Positions 16,478 to 24,739 of a stretch of DNA of 64,000 bases are shown here, in pieces. Origin of the DNA: an uncultured Oscillospiraceae bacterium (lineage in GTDB: Bacteria; Bacillota; Clostridia; Oscillospirales; Ruminococcaceae); assembly GCA_910579545.1 (NCBI GenBank), contig CAJTVI010000008.1, positions 1-64,000 of the forward strand, given 5' to 3'. The translations under genes were made by a program, and so were the position numbers. The notes below the pieces were generated by a model, which was given only the letters and a program-made list of their open reading frames with translations, made no database searches and was not told where the DNA came from. Within the stretch, counting starts at the first letter, position 1, and every line of letters starts with the position of its first letter.

Positions 16478-17974
16478 TTGCAGGATACGACCATCTGCGC
16501 GCTGGCCACCCCGCCCGGCCCGGGGGGCATTGCGGTGGTGCGCATCTCGGGGCCGGAGGCCTTTGAGATGGCGGCCCGGGTTTTTTGCCCGGCCAGCCCC
16601 GGGCGGACCCTGCAGGGGGCAAAGGGGTACACCGCTTTGTTCGGCCACTTTTACCGGGCCGGGCAGCGGTGCGACGAAACGGTGGCCCTCTGTTTCCGCG
16701 CGCCCAAAAGCTATACCGGCGAGGACGTGGTCGAACTCTCCTGCCATGGGGGGCCGGCGGTGGTGGAGCAGCTTCTGGCCGCCTGCCGGGAGGCCGGGGC
16801 CGCGCCGGCCGGGCCGGGGGAGTTTACCCGCCGCGCCTTTTTAAATGGGCGGATCGGCCTGACCCAGGCCGAGGCGGTGATGGGCCTGATCTCGGCGGCG
16901 GGGCGGCAGGGCGCGGCCCTCTCGGCCGCCGCGCTGGACGGCGCGCTGGCCCGCGAGATCGACGGCCTAAAAACAAAACTCACGAGCCTGCTGGGGCATC
17001 TGGACGCCTGGGTGGATTTTCCCGAGGAGGATGTGCCCGCTCTTGCCCCCGGGGCCTTTTGCGCCGCCGTTTCGGAGGCGGCCGCCGTTTTGGCGGGGCT
17101 GCTGCGGCAGTATGGGGCCGGCGCGGTGCTGCGCCGCGGGGTGGACACCGCCATTGTGGGCCGGCCCAACGTGGGCAAGAGCACCCTGCTGAACCTCTTG
17201 GCTGGCTTTGAGCGGGCCATCGTGACCCCGCTGCCCGGCACCACCCGGGACGTGGTGGAGCAGGCGGTGTCTTTGGGCGGGAGCGGCATCCGGCTGAACC
17301 TGGCCGACACCGCCGGCCTGCGCGAGACCGGCGACCTCATCGAGGCCGAGGGTATCCGGCGGGGCCGGGCCAAATTGGAGCAGGCCGGGCTGGTGCTGGC
17401 GGTGTTTGACGCGAGCCGCCCGGCCGATGCGGAGGACCTGGCCCTTGCCAAAGCCTGCGAGGGCCGCTGCGCCCTGGCCCTGCTGAACAAATCTGACCTG
17501 CCGGCCCGGTTTGACGAGGGTGTGATCGCGCCGTATTTTGCCGGGCCGGGCGGCGCGGCGCTGCCGGGAGATACGGCCGGACAAAATAACATGGATGGGC
17601 GGGACGGTACAGCCGCGGGCGGCGGCGCCCGGCGGGACGGCGAAGAAAAGCCGGAGGCGGGGCGCATTTTGCATCTCTGCGCAAACGACCCGGCCCACCG
17701 CGCCCGGCTGGCCGCGGCCATCGAAAAGCTGCTGGGCACTGCTGCGGTGGATGTTGGCGCGGCGGCGCTGGTAAGCGAGCGGCAGCATGCCGCGGCACTG
17801 GCCGCAAAAGGGCATCTGGACGCGGCGCTGGCCGCCTGCCGGGAGGGCTACGGCCTGGACGCGGCGGGGGTGTGCCTGGAGGACGCGCTGGCCGCCTTGT
17901 GCGAGCTGAGCGGCGAATCGGCCAGCGAGGCCGCCATCGAAGAGGTGTTTTCGCAGTTCTGCGTTGGAAAATAA
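16478..17974 (+). CDS. mnmE: tRNA modification GTPase MnmE (TrmE)
   Basis: With MnmG this enzyme adds the (carboxymethyl)aminomethyl group to wobble U34. The start is TTG at 16478 behind GGGAGGGG (6 nt). The protein is 498 residues: TrmE_N (LQDTTICALATPPGPGGIAV), a helical domain, a G domain with G1 GRPNVGKST (about 228-236), DTAGLRET and NKSDL, and the C-terminal FCVGK motif. It is about 40 residues longer than usual. An Ala/Gly/Asp-rich insert (about 358-392) sits in the G domain between NKSDL and the SAK-equivalent region. mnmG follows one gene downstream. Confidence 0.96.
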   Translation: MQDTTICALATPPGPGGIAVVRISGPEAFEMAARVFCPASPGRTLQGAKGYTALFGHFYRAGQRCDETVALCFRAPKSYTGEDVVELSCHGGPAVVEQLLAACREAGAAPAGPGEFTRRAFLNGRIGLTQAEAVMGLISAAGRQGAALSAAALDGALAREIDGLKTKLTSLLGHLDAWVDFPEEDVPALAPGAFCAAVSEAAAVLAGLLRQYGAGAVLRRGVDTAIVGRPNVGKSTLLNLLAGFERAIVTPLPGTTRDVVEQAVSLGGSGIRLNLADTAGLRETGDLIEAEGIRRGRAKLEQAGLVLAVFDASRPADAEDLALAKACEGRCALALLNKSDLPARFDEGVIAPYFAGPGGAALPGDTAGQNNMDGRDGTAAGGGARRDGEEKPEAGRILHLCANDPAHRARLAAAIEKLLGTAAVDVGAAALVSERQHAAALAAKGHLDAALAACREGYGLDAAGVCLEDALAALCELSGESASEAAIEEVFSQFCVGK

Positions 17975-18079
17975 ACGATTATGCGTTATTTTATGCCAAT
18001 TTCCGCCGCACGCAAACGGTATGCCGCGGGAGCCAGGCCGAGGGCATACTGCCCTTTATCAAGGCAAAGGAGAAAACCC

Positions 18080-18934
18080 ATGCGGGATGCCAGCCTCAAA
18101 ACAGCCCCAAGACCCCTTGACCGAAAAAGCGGATGTTCCACGTGGAACATTTTTACAAAAAACGGCCGGCCCACCCTTACCGACCGGCCCGGCAGCCCCT
18201 TTTTGGTCACCCGCCACAGGGTAGGGGAGGACCGCCCCGGCGCGCTGCGGCTGCGGGTCGTCCAGCTTACCGACCTGCACCTCCACCCCGGATACCCGCC
18301 CCAAAAGCTGGCCCGGCTGGCCCAGCTGGTCAACGCGCAGCAGCCCGACCTGATTGTGTTTACCGGCGATTTTTTGCGCCATGCCTCGCCCCACCCCCTG
18401 CCGCCGGGCGTGCTGGGGATCCTGAGCGGGATCAAAGCCCGGTACGGCAGGTACGCGGTGCGGGGCAACCACGACCTGCGCGGCTGGCCCAGCCAAACGG
18501 CCTGCTGCCTCAAAAGGGCGGGCTTTACCCTTTTGCGCAACCAGCAAGCGGCGGTTCCATTGCCCGGGGGCCGGCGGCTGGTGCTGGCGGGGCTGGACGA
18601 CGGCGTTTACCATCTGGCCGACCCGCGCACCGTGCGGGCGCTCAAAAAAGAGCGGGGCTTTAGGCTGGTGCTGGCCCACGAGCCAATGCTGGCCCGGCTG
18701 GTGCCCCCCGGCGCGGCCGAGCTGGTGCTGGCCGGCCACACTCACGCGGGGCAGCTGCGCTGGCTTTTTGCGCAGAATTTTTGGATGCCCACCCTGGCCG
18801 GACGCTGCACCCACGGCTGGTACGCGGTAAACGGCAACCCGCTGTATGTGTCGGCGGGGCTGGGCGAGAGCGGCATTGGCCTGCGCATCCTTTGCCCGGC
18901 CGAGCTGCCGGTGTTCGACTGCTGGCTGAAATAG
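18080..18934 (+). CDS. Calcineurin-like metallophosphoesterase (YaeI type)
   Basis: This is a 284-residue protein. The ATG at 18080 has AAGGAG at 7 nt; a longer frame from 17981 lacks a site. The metal-binding series is complete: VQLTDLHLHPG, FTGDFL, GNHDLRGW, LAHEPM and GHTHAGQ. Family knowledge: related YaeI/YkuE enzymes act on UDP-linked lipids or phosphodiesters; no signal peptide or membrane segment is visible here. It sits between mnmE and mnmG, where no phosphoesterase is usual. Codons for Cys-Ser-Thr-Trp-Asn embed a perfect parS site (18134-18149), so the gene may be tolerated as a parS carrier. Confidence 0.85.
   Translation: MRDASLKTAPRPLDRKSGCSTWNIFTKNGRPTLTDRPGSPFLVTRHRVGEDRPGALRLRVVQLTDLHLHPGYPPQKLARLAQLVNAQQPDLIVFTGDFLRHASPHPLPPGVLGILSGIKARYGRYAVRGNHDLRGWPSQTACCLKRAGFTLLRNQQAAVPLPGGRRLVLAGLDDGVYHLADPRTVRALKKERGFRLVLAHEPMLARLVPPGAAELVLAGHTHAGQLRWLFAQNFWMPTLAGRCTHGWYAVNGNPLYVSAGLGESGIGLRILCPAELPVFDCWLK
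18134..18149. promoter_or_regulatory. parS centromere site, intragenic
   Basis: TGTTCCACGTGGAACA is a perfect 16-bp palindrome and matches the bacterial parS consensus (TGTTnCACGTGnAACA). It lies inside the 5' part of the metallophosphoesterase gene, 13 kb from dnaA-dnaN and 6.6 kb before parB. Family knowledge: ParB (Spo0J) nucleates here, spreads by CTP-driven sliding and recruits SMC. Confidence 0.92.
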
Positions 18935-19036
18935 CCGCCCGCGGAAAGAAAGGCCAGGGTGTGCGGGCGGCCCCCAAACAGCCGGCCGCGGGCCTGCGGG
19001 GGCGCGGGATCACCAAAAAACAAGAGGGGAACTGTT

Positions 19037-20911
19037 TTGAACCATCTGGGAGAGTATGATGTGATCGTGGTCGGCGCGGGGCATGCCGGCATCGAGGCGG
19101 CCCACGCGGCGGCAGTGCTGGGGGCGCGCACCGCCCTGTTTACCATGAGCCTGGACGCCATTGGCAACATGCCCTGCAACCCCAGCATCGGGGGAACCGC
19201 CAAGGGGCATCTGGTGCGGGAGGTGGACGCGCTGGGCGGGCTGATGGGGATCGCCGCCGACGCCACCTTTTTGCAGAGCCGGATGCTCAACCGGGGCAAG
19301 GGCCCCGCGGTGCACAGCCTGCGGGTGCAGACCGACCGCAAGCGGTACCACATGTACATGAAGCAGGCGCTGGAAAAAACCCCCGGCCTTGCCATCCATC
19401 AGGCCGAGGTCACGGCGCTGGAGATCGAGGGCAGCGCGGTGCGGGGCGTTTTTACCCGGCTGAACGGGCATTACAGCGCAAAATGCGTGGTGCTGGCAAC
19501 CGGCACAAATTTGGGCGGCAAGATTTTTGTGGGGGATGCCAGTTACCAGAGCGGGCCGGACGGCCAGCACGCCGCCTGCGCCCTTACCGAAAGCCTGCGC
19601 GCGGCCGGCCTGCCGCTGCGCCGCTTTAAGACCGGTACCCCCGCCCGGGTGCACCGGCGCAGCATTGATTTTTCCCGCCTTGTCTGCCAGCCGGGCGATC
19701 CGGAGGAGGAGCTGCAGCCCTTCAGCTTCCTCACCGACGGCCCGCTGCACAACCGGGTAAACTGCTACATCGCCTACACCAACCCCGCCACCCACGACAT
19801 CATCCGGCAGAACCTGCATCGTTCGCCCCTGTACGGCGGGATGATCGAGGGGGTGGGGCCGCGGTACTGCCCCAGCATTGAGGACAAGGTGGTGCGGTTT
19901 GCCGAAAAGGACCGGCATCAGATCTTTGTGGAGCCCTGCGGCGAGGATACCGAGGAGATGTACCTGCAGGGCATGAGCTCGAGCCTGCCGGAGGACGTGC
20001 AGAACGCGATGTACCACAGCATCGAGGGGTTTGAGCGGCTGGAGATCATGCGGCCAGCCTATGCCATCGAGTACGACTGCATCGACCCCACCGCCCTCTA
20101 TGCCACCCTCGAGTGCAAGGCGGCGGCAGGGCTGTACGGCGCGGGGCAGTTCAACGGCACCAGCGGGTACGAGGAGGCGGCGGCCCAGGGCCTTTTGGCG
20201 GGCCTCAACGCCGCGCGCCGTGCGCTGGGAAAGCCGCAGCTGGTATTGGCGCGGCACACAAGTTACCTGGGGACGCTGGTGGACGACCTTGTAACAAAAG
20301 GGGTGCTGGACCCCTACCGGATGATGACCAGCCGCAGCGAGTACCGGCTGGCCCTGCGGCAGGACAATGCCGACGAGCGGCTGACCCCCATCGGGCGGGA
20401 GTATGGCCTGGTGGACGACGCGCGCTGGGCCCGGTATGAGGCGGGGCAGGCGGCCAAGCAGGCCGAGCTTGCCCGGCTGGCAGGGGTGTATGTGAGCGCC
20501 GAGGCGCTCAACGCCCAGCTGCCGCCCGACGCCGCGCCCTTTGCCAGCGGCGGCAAGGCGCTGGAGCTTTTGCGCCGGCCGGGGGTGAGCTACGGGATGC
20601 TGGCGGCTGTTGTGGGCAGGGGAGAGGGGGTCAGCCCGCGGCTGGCCGCCAAGATCGAGACCGAGGTGCGCTATGCGGGGTACATTGCCCGGCAGGAGCG
20701 GGCCATCCGGGAGGTGGCGCGGCAGGAGGAAACCCCCATCCCGGAGGATTTTGACTACGCGCCCATCGCGGGCCTGCGGCTGGAGGCGCGGGAAAAGCTG
20801 GCCCGCATCCGCCCGCGCAGCCTGGGCCAGGCTGGGCGCATCCCCGGCGTTTCGCCCAGCGACGCCGCCGTGCTGGCGGTGGCCCTCAAGGCCGCGCGGG
20901 GGAAGATTTAA
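19037..20911 (+). CDS. mnmG: tRNA uridine-5-carboxymethylaminomethyl modification enzyme MnmG (GidA)
   Basis: This FAD-dependent partner of MnmE is 624 residues long. The start is TTG at 19037 behind GAGGGG (7 nt); the first residues are NHLGEYDVIVVGAGHAGIEAA with the dinucleotide fold. Other conserved blocks are NPSIGGTAKGHLVREVDALGG, LATGTNLGGKIFVG, and the C-terminal helical domain ending GIPGVSPSDAAVLAVALK. Length is standard. Downstream comes a pair of palindromic repeats and then rsmG, as in many Firmicutes. Confidence 0.97.
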   Translation: MNHLGEYDVIVVGAGHAGIEAAHAAAVLGARTALFTMSLDAIGNMPCNPSIGGTAKGHLVREVDALGGLMGIAADATFLQSRMLNRGKGPAVHSLRVQTDRKRYHMYMKQALEKTPGLAIHQAEVTALEIEGSAVRGVFTRLNGHYSAKCVVLATGTNLGGKIFVGDASYQSGPDGQHAACALTESLRAAGLPLRRFKTGTPARVHRRSIDFSRLVCQPGDPEEELQPFSFLTDGPLHNRVNCYIAYTNPATHDIIRQNLHRSPLYGGMIEGVGPRYCPSIEDKVVRFAEKDRHQIFVEPCGEDTEEMYLQGMSSSLPEDVQNAMYHSIEGFERLEIMRPAYAIEYDCIDPTALYATLECKAAAGLYGAGQFNGTSGYEEAAAQGLLAGLNAARRALGKPQLVLARHTSYLGTLVDDLVTKGVLDPYRMMTSRSEYRLALRQDNADERLTPIGREYGLVDDARWARYEAGQAAKQAELARLAGVYVSAEALNAQLPPDAAPFASGGKALELLRRPGVSYGMLAAVVGRGEGVSPRLAAKIETEVRYAGYIARQERAIREVARQEETPIPEDFDYAPIAGLRLEAREKLARIRPRSLGQAGRIPGVSPSDAAVLAVALKAARGKI

Positions 20912-20937
20912 GGGCAATTCCAGGGCAACTCTAAGGC

Positions 20938-21024
20938 AATTCCAGGGGGAAAGATCCCCCTGGACCCCCATTATTGGTAATTGGCTCAAGGCGGGGGTCT
21001 GGGGGCCGCGGCCCCCAGATCGGC
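20938..21024. repeat. PAL repeat, paired hairpin-2 modules in inverted orientation
   Basis: Two copies of the strong hairpin are present: TTCCAGGGGGA/TCCCCCTGGA (20939-20963) in reverse orientation, and GTCTGGGGGCC/GGCCCCCAGA (20996-21019) in forward orientation. A weak TTATTGGTAATTGG inverted sequence lies between them. It starts 27 bp after the mnmG stop. Confidence 0.75.
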
Positions 21025-21053
21025 TTGATCGGCTTGATCGGCTCGATCAGCTT
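21018..21053 (+). repeat. Four 9-bp tandem repeats
   Basis: GATCGGCTT, GATCGGCTT, GATCGGCTC and GATCAGCTT are contiguous and directly abut the right end of the preceding palindromic repeat, whose usual 3' end is itself GATCGGCC. This looks like local slippage of the repeat terminus. Confidence 0.8.
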
Positions 21054-21114
21054 GGGATCTGCCCCTGAAAGCGGCCTGTGTAAAAATTCGGAAAAAGGAC
21101 GGGAGGAATATCCC

Positions 21115-21858
21115 ATGATCGACCCCCAGCGCCTGATCAAAAAATGCGCCGGCCTCGGCCTGTCTTTAAGCGCAGAGCAGGCCCGGCTGCTTGACCGGTA
21201 CGCCGAACTGCTGGTGGAAACCAACCGGCGGATAAACCTTACCGCCATTACCGGGCCGGAGGAGATCGAGGACAAGCATTTTATCGACAGCCTCCTGCTG
21301 GCCGCCCAGCCCGAAATCGCCGGCCAGGTGGTGGACGTGGGCAGCGGGGCGGGCTTCCCCGGCCTTGTGGCAAAAATCTACAAGCCGGAGATCGCCCTCA
21401 CCCTGATGGAACCCACCGGCAAGCGGCTGGATTTTTTGCGCTATGCGGCGGCCCAGCTTGGCCTTGCCGGGGTGGAGTTTGCCAAGGAGCGGGCCGAGGA
21501 GGCCGCCCGCAAGGGCTGGCGGGAACAGTTCGACGCGGCCACCGCCCGCGCAGTAGCCGCCCTGCCCGCCCTGGCCGAATACTGCCTGCCGCTGGTAAGG
21601 GTAGGAGGCAGCTTTTTGGCCATGAAGGGCGCCAGCGGCCCCGCCGAGGCCGACGCCGCCCGCGCCGCCGCCCAAACGCTGGGCGCGGGCGGGGCCGACC
21701 TGCGCAAGGCGAACCTGCCCGGCGGGGACGAGCGCTGGCTGGTGGTCTATCAAAAACATATCGCCACCCCTGCCGTCTATCCCCGCGCCGGCGGCAAAAT
21801 TGCCAAGGCGCCGCTGCTGAAGCAGCCATCACCCGGCAGGGGCAGGCACGGCCTTTAG
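21115..21858 (+). CDS. rsmG: 16S rRNA (guanine527-N7)-methyltransferase RsmG (GidB)
   Basis: RsmG is a SAM-dependent methyltransferase acting on 16S rRNA G527. The chosen start is ATG at 21115 with GGGAGGA (7 nt); an upstream frame from 20974 runs through repeats. The protein has 247 residues, with the SAM motif VDVGSGAGFPGLVAKI, then LMEPTGKRLDFL, and FDAATARAVAALPALAEYCLPL. The C-terminal 15-20 residues are basic and atypical. Loss of RsmG gives low-level streptomycin resistance in other bacteria; the gene here looks intact. Confidence 0.95.
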   Translation: MIDPQRLIKKCAGLGLSLSAEQARLLDRYAELLVETNRRINLTAITGPEEIEDKHFIDSLLLAAQPEIAGQVVDVGSGAGFPGLVAKIYKPEIALTLMEPTGKRLDFLRYAAAQLGLAGVEFAKERAEEAARKGWREQFDAATARAVAALPALAEYCLPLVRVGGSFLAMKGASGPAEADAARAAAQTLGAGGADLRKANLPGGDERWLVVYQKHIATPAVYPRAGGKIAKAPLLKQPSPGRGRHGL

Positions 21859-21966
21859 AAAAAAGGGACAAAGAGCAAAAAGAAGGATAAGGCGCCGCTT
21901 GACAAAGGGGAGCATGGTTTTTAGGGCAACAGGGACAAGGATCAAAAAGAACAGGAGCGCGGGAGC

Positions 21967-22197
21967 ATGAACCAGATCAACAAAACGCTGTATCTCTTTA
22001 CCGCCATTGTGTTTGGGCTGATGGCCGCGGGGTATGCGGCGGTGCTCGTCGTCGATTTTTACACCGGCGTTATCCCCGGCTGGCTGATCACGCTGCATGT
22101 TTTGGTCGTGATCGTGTCGTCGGCCGCCTGCTGGCTCAGCGTCAGGCGGTATAAAAGGCTGCCAAAAGAGCCAAACGAAAAGCCAAAGAAGCCTTAA
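21967..22197 (+). CDS. Small two-helix membrane protein, function unknown
   Basis: This is a 76-residue protein. Two hydrophobic helices (about residues 9-28 and 39-60) are joined by the short loop VDFYTGVIPGW, and a basic, Pro-rich tail RRYKRLPKEPNEKPKKP follows. The ATG has a GGAGCGCGGGAGC leader. It lies between rsmG and noc and is followed by a rho-independent terminator. I do not recognise a family. Confidence 0.6.
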   Translation: MNQINKTLYLFTAIVFGLMAAGYAAVLVVDFYTGVIPGWLITLHVLVVIVSSAACWLSVRRYKRLPKEPNEKPKKP

Positions 22198-22232
22198 CGG
22201 CAAAAAATTTTTTTCGCACAAAGGCGGGGATC

Positions 22233-22256
22233 GGGCGGGATTCCCGCCCCTTTTTT
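22233..22256 (+). terminator. Rho-independent terminator after the small membrane protein
   Basis: The stem is GGGCGGG/CCCGCCC with loop ATT, followed by C and six T. It closes the unit that ends with the small membrane protein; noc then has its own promoter. Confidence 0.8.
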
Positions 22257-22498
22257 GGTTTTGGGGCGAAACCTGGGGAAAGCTGCCGATGGAAAATACT
22301 GGAAATATTTCCCCGGCTGTGCTATGCTGAAGCTGCGGCAGAAAAGCGGACAGGCCCCGCCCGGCGCGCCAAAGTCTCTGTATTGCCAAAAGCCAGCTGC
22401 TAAGCTGGTTTTGACATACTTTCCGCGCGCCAAAGCCTGCGCTGCTGCCTGCCGTCCGCTGCCCAAAATCCATTGCTTTGCAGGTTTTGGAGAGAGCG

Positions 22499-22528
22499 TT
22501 GTTTTCTTATTGAACCGCCGCATATAAC
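22499..22528 (+). promoter_or_regulatory. Candidate promoter of noc
   Basis: TTGTTT (22499-22504) and TATAAC (22523-22528) are 18 bp apart, 49 bp before the noc ATG. A TTGACA at 22411 has no matching -10 and was not preferred. The rest of the 380-bp gap 22198-22577 shows no gene. Confidence 0.5.
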
Positions 22529-22577
22529 GGCCGGCTTTTTGGGCCGGCCCGCCTGCCGCGAAAGGGGAGAATCGGGG

Positions 22578-23495
22578 ATGCTGCCAAAACGACCCAAAAC
22601 CGCCGGCAGGGTGCTGCTGCTGCCCATCGGCCAGGTGGAACCCTCGCCCTACCAGGCCCGCGAGGAGTTTGAACCGGAGGAGATCGCCCAGCTTGCCCAG
22701 AGCATCCTGCAAAACGGCCTGCTCCAGCCGGTCACGGTGCGCCGGCTCGGCCCCGGCCGCTACCAGCTGGTGGCGGGCGAGCGGCGGCTGCGGGCCTGCA
22801 AGCTGGCCGGCCTGCCCGAACTGCCCGCCATCCTCTGCGACTACGAGGAAACCCAGACCGCCGCCCTTGGCCTTTTGGAAAACCTCCAGCGCCAGGCCCT
22901 CAACCCCTTTGAGCAGGCAAAGGGCATCCGGGAGCTCATCGCCCTCTGGGGCTGCACCCAGGAGGAGGCCGCCCGCCGCCTTGGCATGGCCCAGCCCACC
23001 CTCAACAACAAGCTGCGGCTGCTCTCCCTAAGCCGGGAAGAGCAGGGCCTCTGCCTCAGCCTCGGCCTTACCGAGCGCCACGCCCGCGCCGCCCTGCGCC
23101 TGCCCGGCCCCGGGCGCAAAAAAGCCTTGGAGCAGATGGCAAAGCAGGAAATGACCGCCAAGCAGGCGGACGAGTACATTGAGCGGCTTTTGCACCGCCC
23201 GCCTCGCCGCCGCACCATCCCCATGGTGCGGGACGTGCGCATCTTTGTCAACACCATCAACCGGGCCGTGCGGCTGATGGTGGACGCCGGCGTTCCGGCC
23301 TCCAGCCGGAGGGAGGACGGCGAGGGCTATATCGAGTACACCATCCGGATCCCCACCGCCCGCCCTGACCCCGCCGGCCCGCGCGCAGCCCGCCCCCCGC
23401 AGGAGCAGGCGTATCCGTGCCCGCAAACGCCCCAGGCCCAGCAATCCCTCCCACCCCAGCAGGGCAGCCAGGAGGCGCTGGCGGGCAGCAGGTAA
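22578..23495 (+). CDS. noc: ParB-family nucleoid occlusion protein, Noc-like
   Basis: This 305-residue ParB/Spo0J-type protein is encoded just before soj-parB, the usual noc position after rsmG. It has the ParB N-terminal CTPase motifs (PIGQVEPSPYQAR, ILQNGLLQPVTVRR, VAGERRLRACKLAGL, LLENLQRQALNPFEQA) and an HTH (TQEEAARRLGMAQPTLNNKLRLLSL). The C-terminal 60 residues are Pro/Gln/Ala-rich. The ATG has a GGGGAG leader. Family knowledge: Noc binds its own sites and blocks division over the nucleoid. I saw no ATTTCCCGGGAAAT-type Noc site in the window, so the Noc call rests on synteny; it could be a second ParB. Confidence 0.82.
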   Translation: MLPKRPKTAGRVLLLPIGQVEPSPYQAREEFEPEEIAQLAQSILQNGLLQPVTVRRLGPGRYQLVAGERRLRACKLAGLPELPAILCDYEETQTAALGLLENLQRQALNPFEQAKGIRELIALWGCTQEEAARRLGMAQPTLNNKLRLLSLSREEQGLCLSLGLTERHARAALRLPGPGRKKALEQMAKQEMTAKQADEYIERLLHRPPRRRTIPMVRDVRIFVNTINRAVRLMVDAGVPASSRREDGEGYIEYTIRIPTARPDPAGPRAARPPQEQAYPCPQTPQAQQSLPPQQGSQEALAGSR

Positions 23496-23562
23496 CCCGA
23501 CAAAAAAGCCGCCCAGGCATCGCCTGACGGCGTGTGCGCCCTTGTGAAGGGACGCAGCCAAG

Positions 23563-23592
23563 GCCCCCATGTTCCAACTGGAACATGGGGGC
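23563..23592. promoter_or_regulatory. 30-bp palindrome with degenerate parS core
   Basis: Two 14-bp arms (GCCCCCATGTTCCA and TGGAACATGGGGGC) are separated by AC. The inner 16 bp, TGTTCCAACTGGAACA, keep both parS outer half-sites but lose the central CACGTG. The perfect parS lies 52 bp downstream. It could be a weak or derived parS, or simply the terminator stem of noc. Confidence 0.55.
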
Positions 23593-23637
23593 TTCCCTCT
23601 GCCGCCGCCCAAAAACAGCCCCGCTTTCCAAAGCCAA

Positions 23638-23653
23638 TGTTCCACGTGGAACA
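23638..23653. promoter_or_regulatory. parS centromere site upstream of soj
   Basis: TGTTCCACGTGGAACA is identical to the intragenic site at 18134. It lies in the noc-soj intergenic region, 114 bp upstream of the soj -35. Confidence 0.93.
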
Positions 23654-23746
23654 ATGCGCCGGCCGCCGCGGGCACAGAGCCGCCCAAAACCTTCCTAAAG
23701 GCTGCAAATCGTATTGTTTTACCAAATCCTGTGGCAAAACATCCCT

Positions 23747-23795
23747 TTATCCACAAGATATGCAGGTTTCAAAAAGAGGGGGGCTGTGCTATAAT
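23747..23795 (+). promoter_or_regulatory. soj-parB promoter with adjacent consensus DnaA box
   Basis: TTTCAA (23767-23772) and TATAAT (23790-23795) are 17 bp apart. Immediately upstream is a perfect DnaA box TTATCCACA (23747-23755), the only exact 9-mer I found in the window. The leader between the -10 and the soj TTG is about 170 bp, GC-rich, with no open frame of its own that I can support. Confidence 0.65.
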
Positions 23796-23965
23796 AAAAA
23801 CGATTGGGACAAAAAATGTCTTAAAAAAGGATGTGCAGCCCTGCCCGCCCTTGCAAAGGGGCAAAAAGGGGAGAGCGGCCTAAAAGCAGGGGCGGCCCGG
23901 GCAAGGGCCGGGCCCCGCGGCGGGGCAGCTTTTTTAGGCGGCGGGCAGCAAGGAGGAAAAGGGAT

Positions 23966-24727
23966 TTGGGCAAGGTAATTGCGATCGCGAACCAAAAGGG
24001 CGGCGTGGGCAAGAGCACCACGGCGGTCAATCTGGCCGCCTGCGTGGCGGAGCGGCATAAAAAGGTGCTGGTGGTGGACATGGACCCCCAGGGCAACACG
24101 ACCAGCGGCTACGGCGTGGCCAAGCGCGGGGTGGACAAAGGGACCTACGAGCTGCTGATCGGCGAGGCCGAGCCGGCCCAGACCATCCGCGGCACCAAAT
24201 TCTCGGTGGACGTCATCCCCTCCAACACCCAGCTGGCCGGCGCGGGCATCGAGCTGGTGGACCTGCCCCACCGGGAGAGCCGGCTGCGGGAAGGGCTGGC
24301 GGCGGTGGTGCCCCGGTACGACTATATCTTTATCGACTGCCCGCCCAGCCTTGACCTGCTCACCCTCAACGCCCTGTGCGCCTGCGATTCGGTGCTGATC
24401 CCGCTGCAGTGCGAGTATTTTGCGCTGGAGGGGCTTAGCGAGCTGATGGCTACCCTCAAAACCGTGCGCAAAAAATATAACCCCTACCTGGACGTGGAGG
24501 GGGTGGTTTTTACCATGTACGCCGGCCGGCTCAACCTTACCCTGCAGGTGGTGGAGCAGGTCAAAAAGTATTTTGGCGACAAGGTCTACAAAACCACCGT
24601 GCCCCGCAACGTGCGCCTGTCCGAGGCGCCCAGCTACGGCGAGCCGATCAATATCTACGACCCCGCCTCCAAGGGGGCCGAGGCCTATTTTGAGATGGCA
24701 GACGAACTGCTTAAAAACAACGAGTGA
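23966..24727 (+). CDS. soj: Chromosome-partitioning ATPase ParA (Soj)
   Basis: This 253-residue ParA-type ATPase segregates origins with ParB and, as Soj, tunes DnaA activity in Bacillus. The start is TTG at 23966 with AGGAGG at 9 nt. The deviant Walker A is QKGGVGKSTTAVNLAA (near residue 12); other motifs are VDMDPQGNTTSGYG, DYIFIDCPPSLDLLTLNAL and PLQCEYFALEGL. There is no N-terminal HTH extension, as expected for chromosomal Soj. A consensus DnaA box overlaps the promoter area. Confidence 0.95.
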   Translation: MGKVIAIANQKGGVGKSTTAVNLAACVAERHKKVLVVDMDPQGNTTSGYGVAKRGVDKGTYELLIGEAEPAQTIRGTKFSVDVIPSNTQLAGAGIELVDLPHRESRLREGLAAVVPRYDYIFIDCPPSLDLLTLNALCACDSVLIPLQCEYFALEGLSELMATLKTVRKKYNPYLDVEGVVFTMYAGRLNLTLQVVEQVKKYFGDKVYKTTVPRNVRLSEAPSYGEPINIYDPASKGAEAYFEMADELLKNNE

Positions 24728-24739
24728 GGAGGAATGCCC

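Noticed and set aside
22411..22416. TTGACA as the noc -35
   Set aside because: No acceptable -10 lies 15-19 bp downstream; the pair at 22499/22523 is better.
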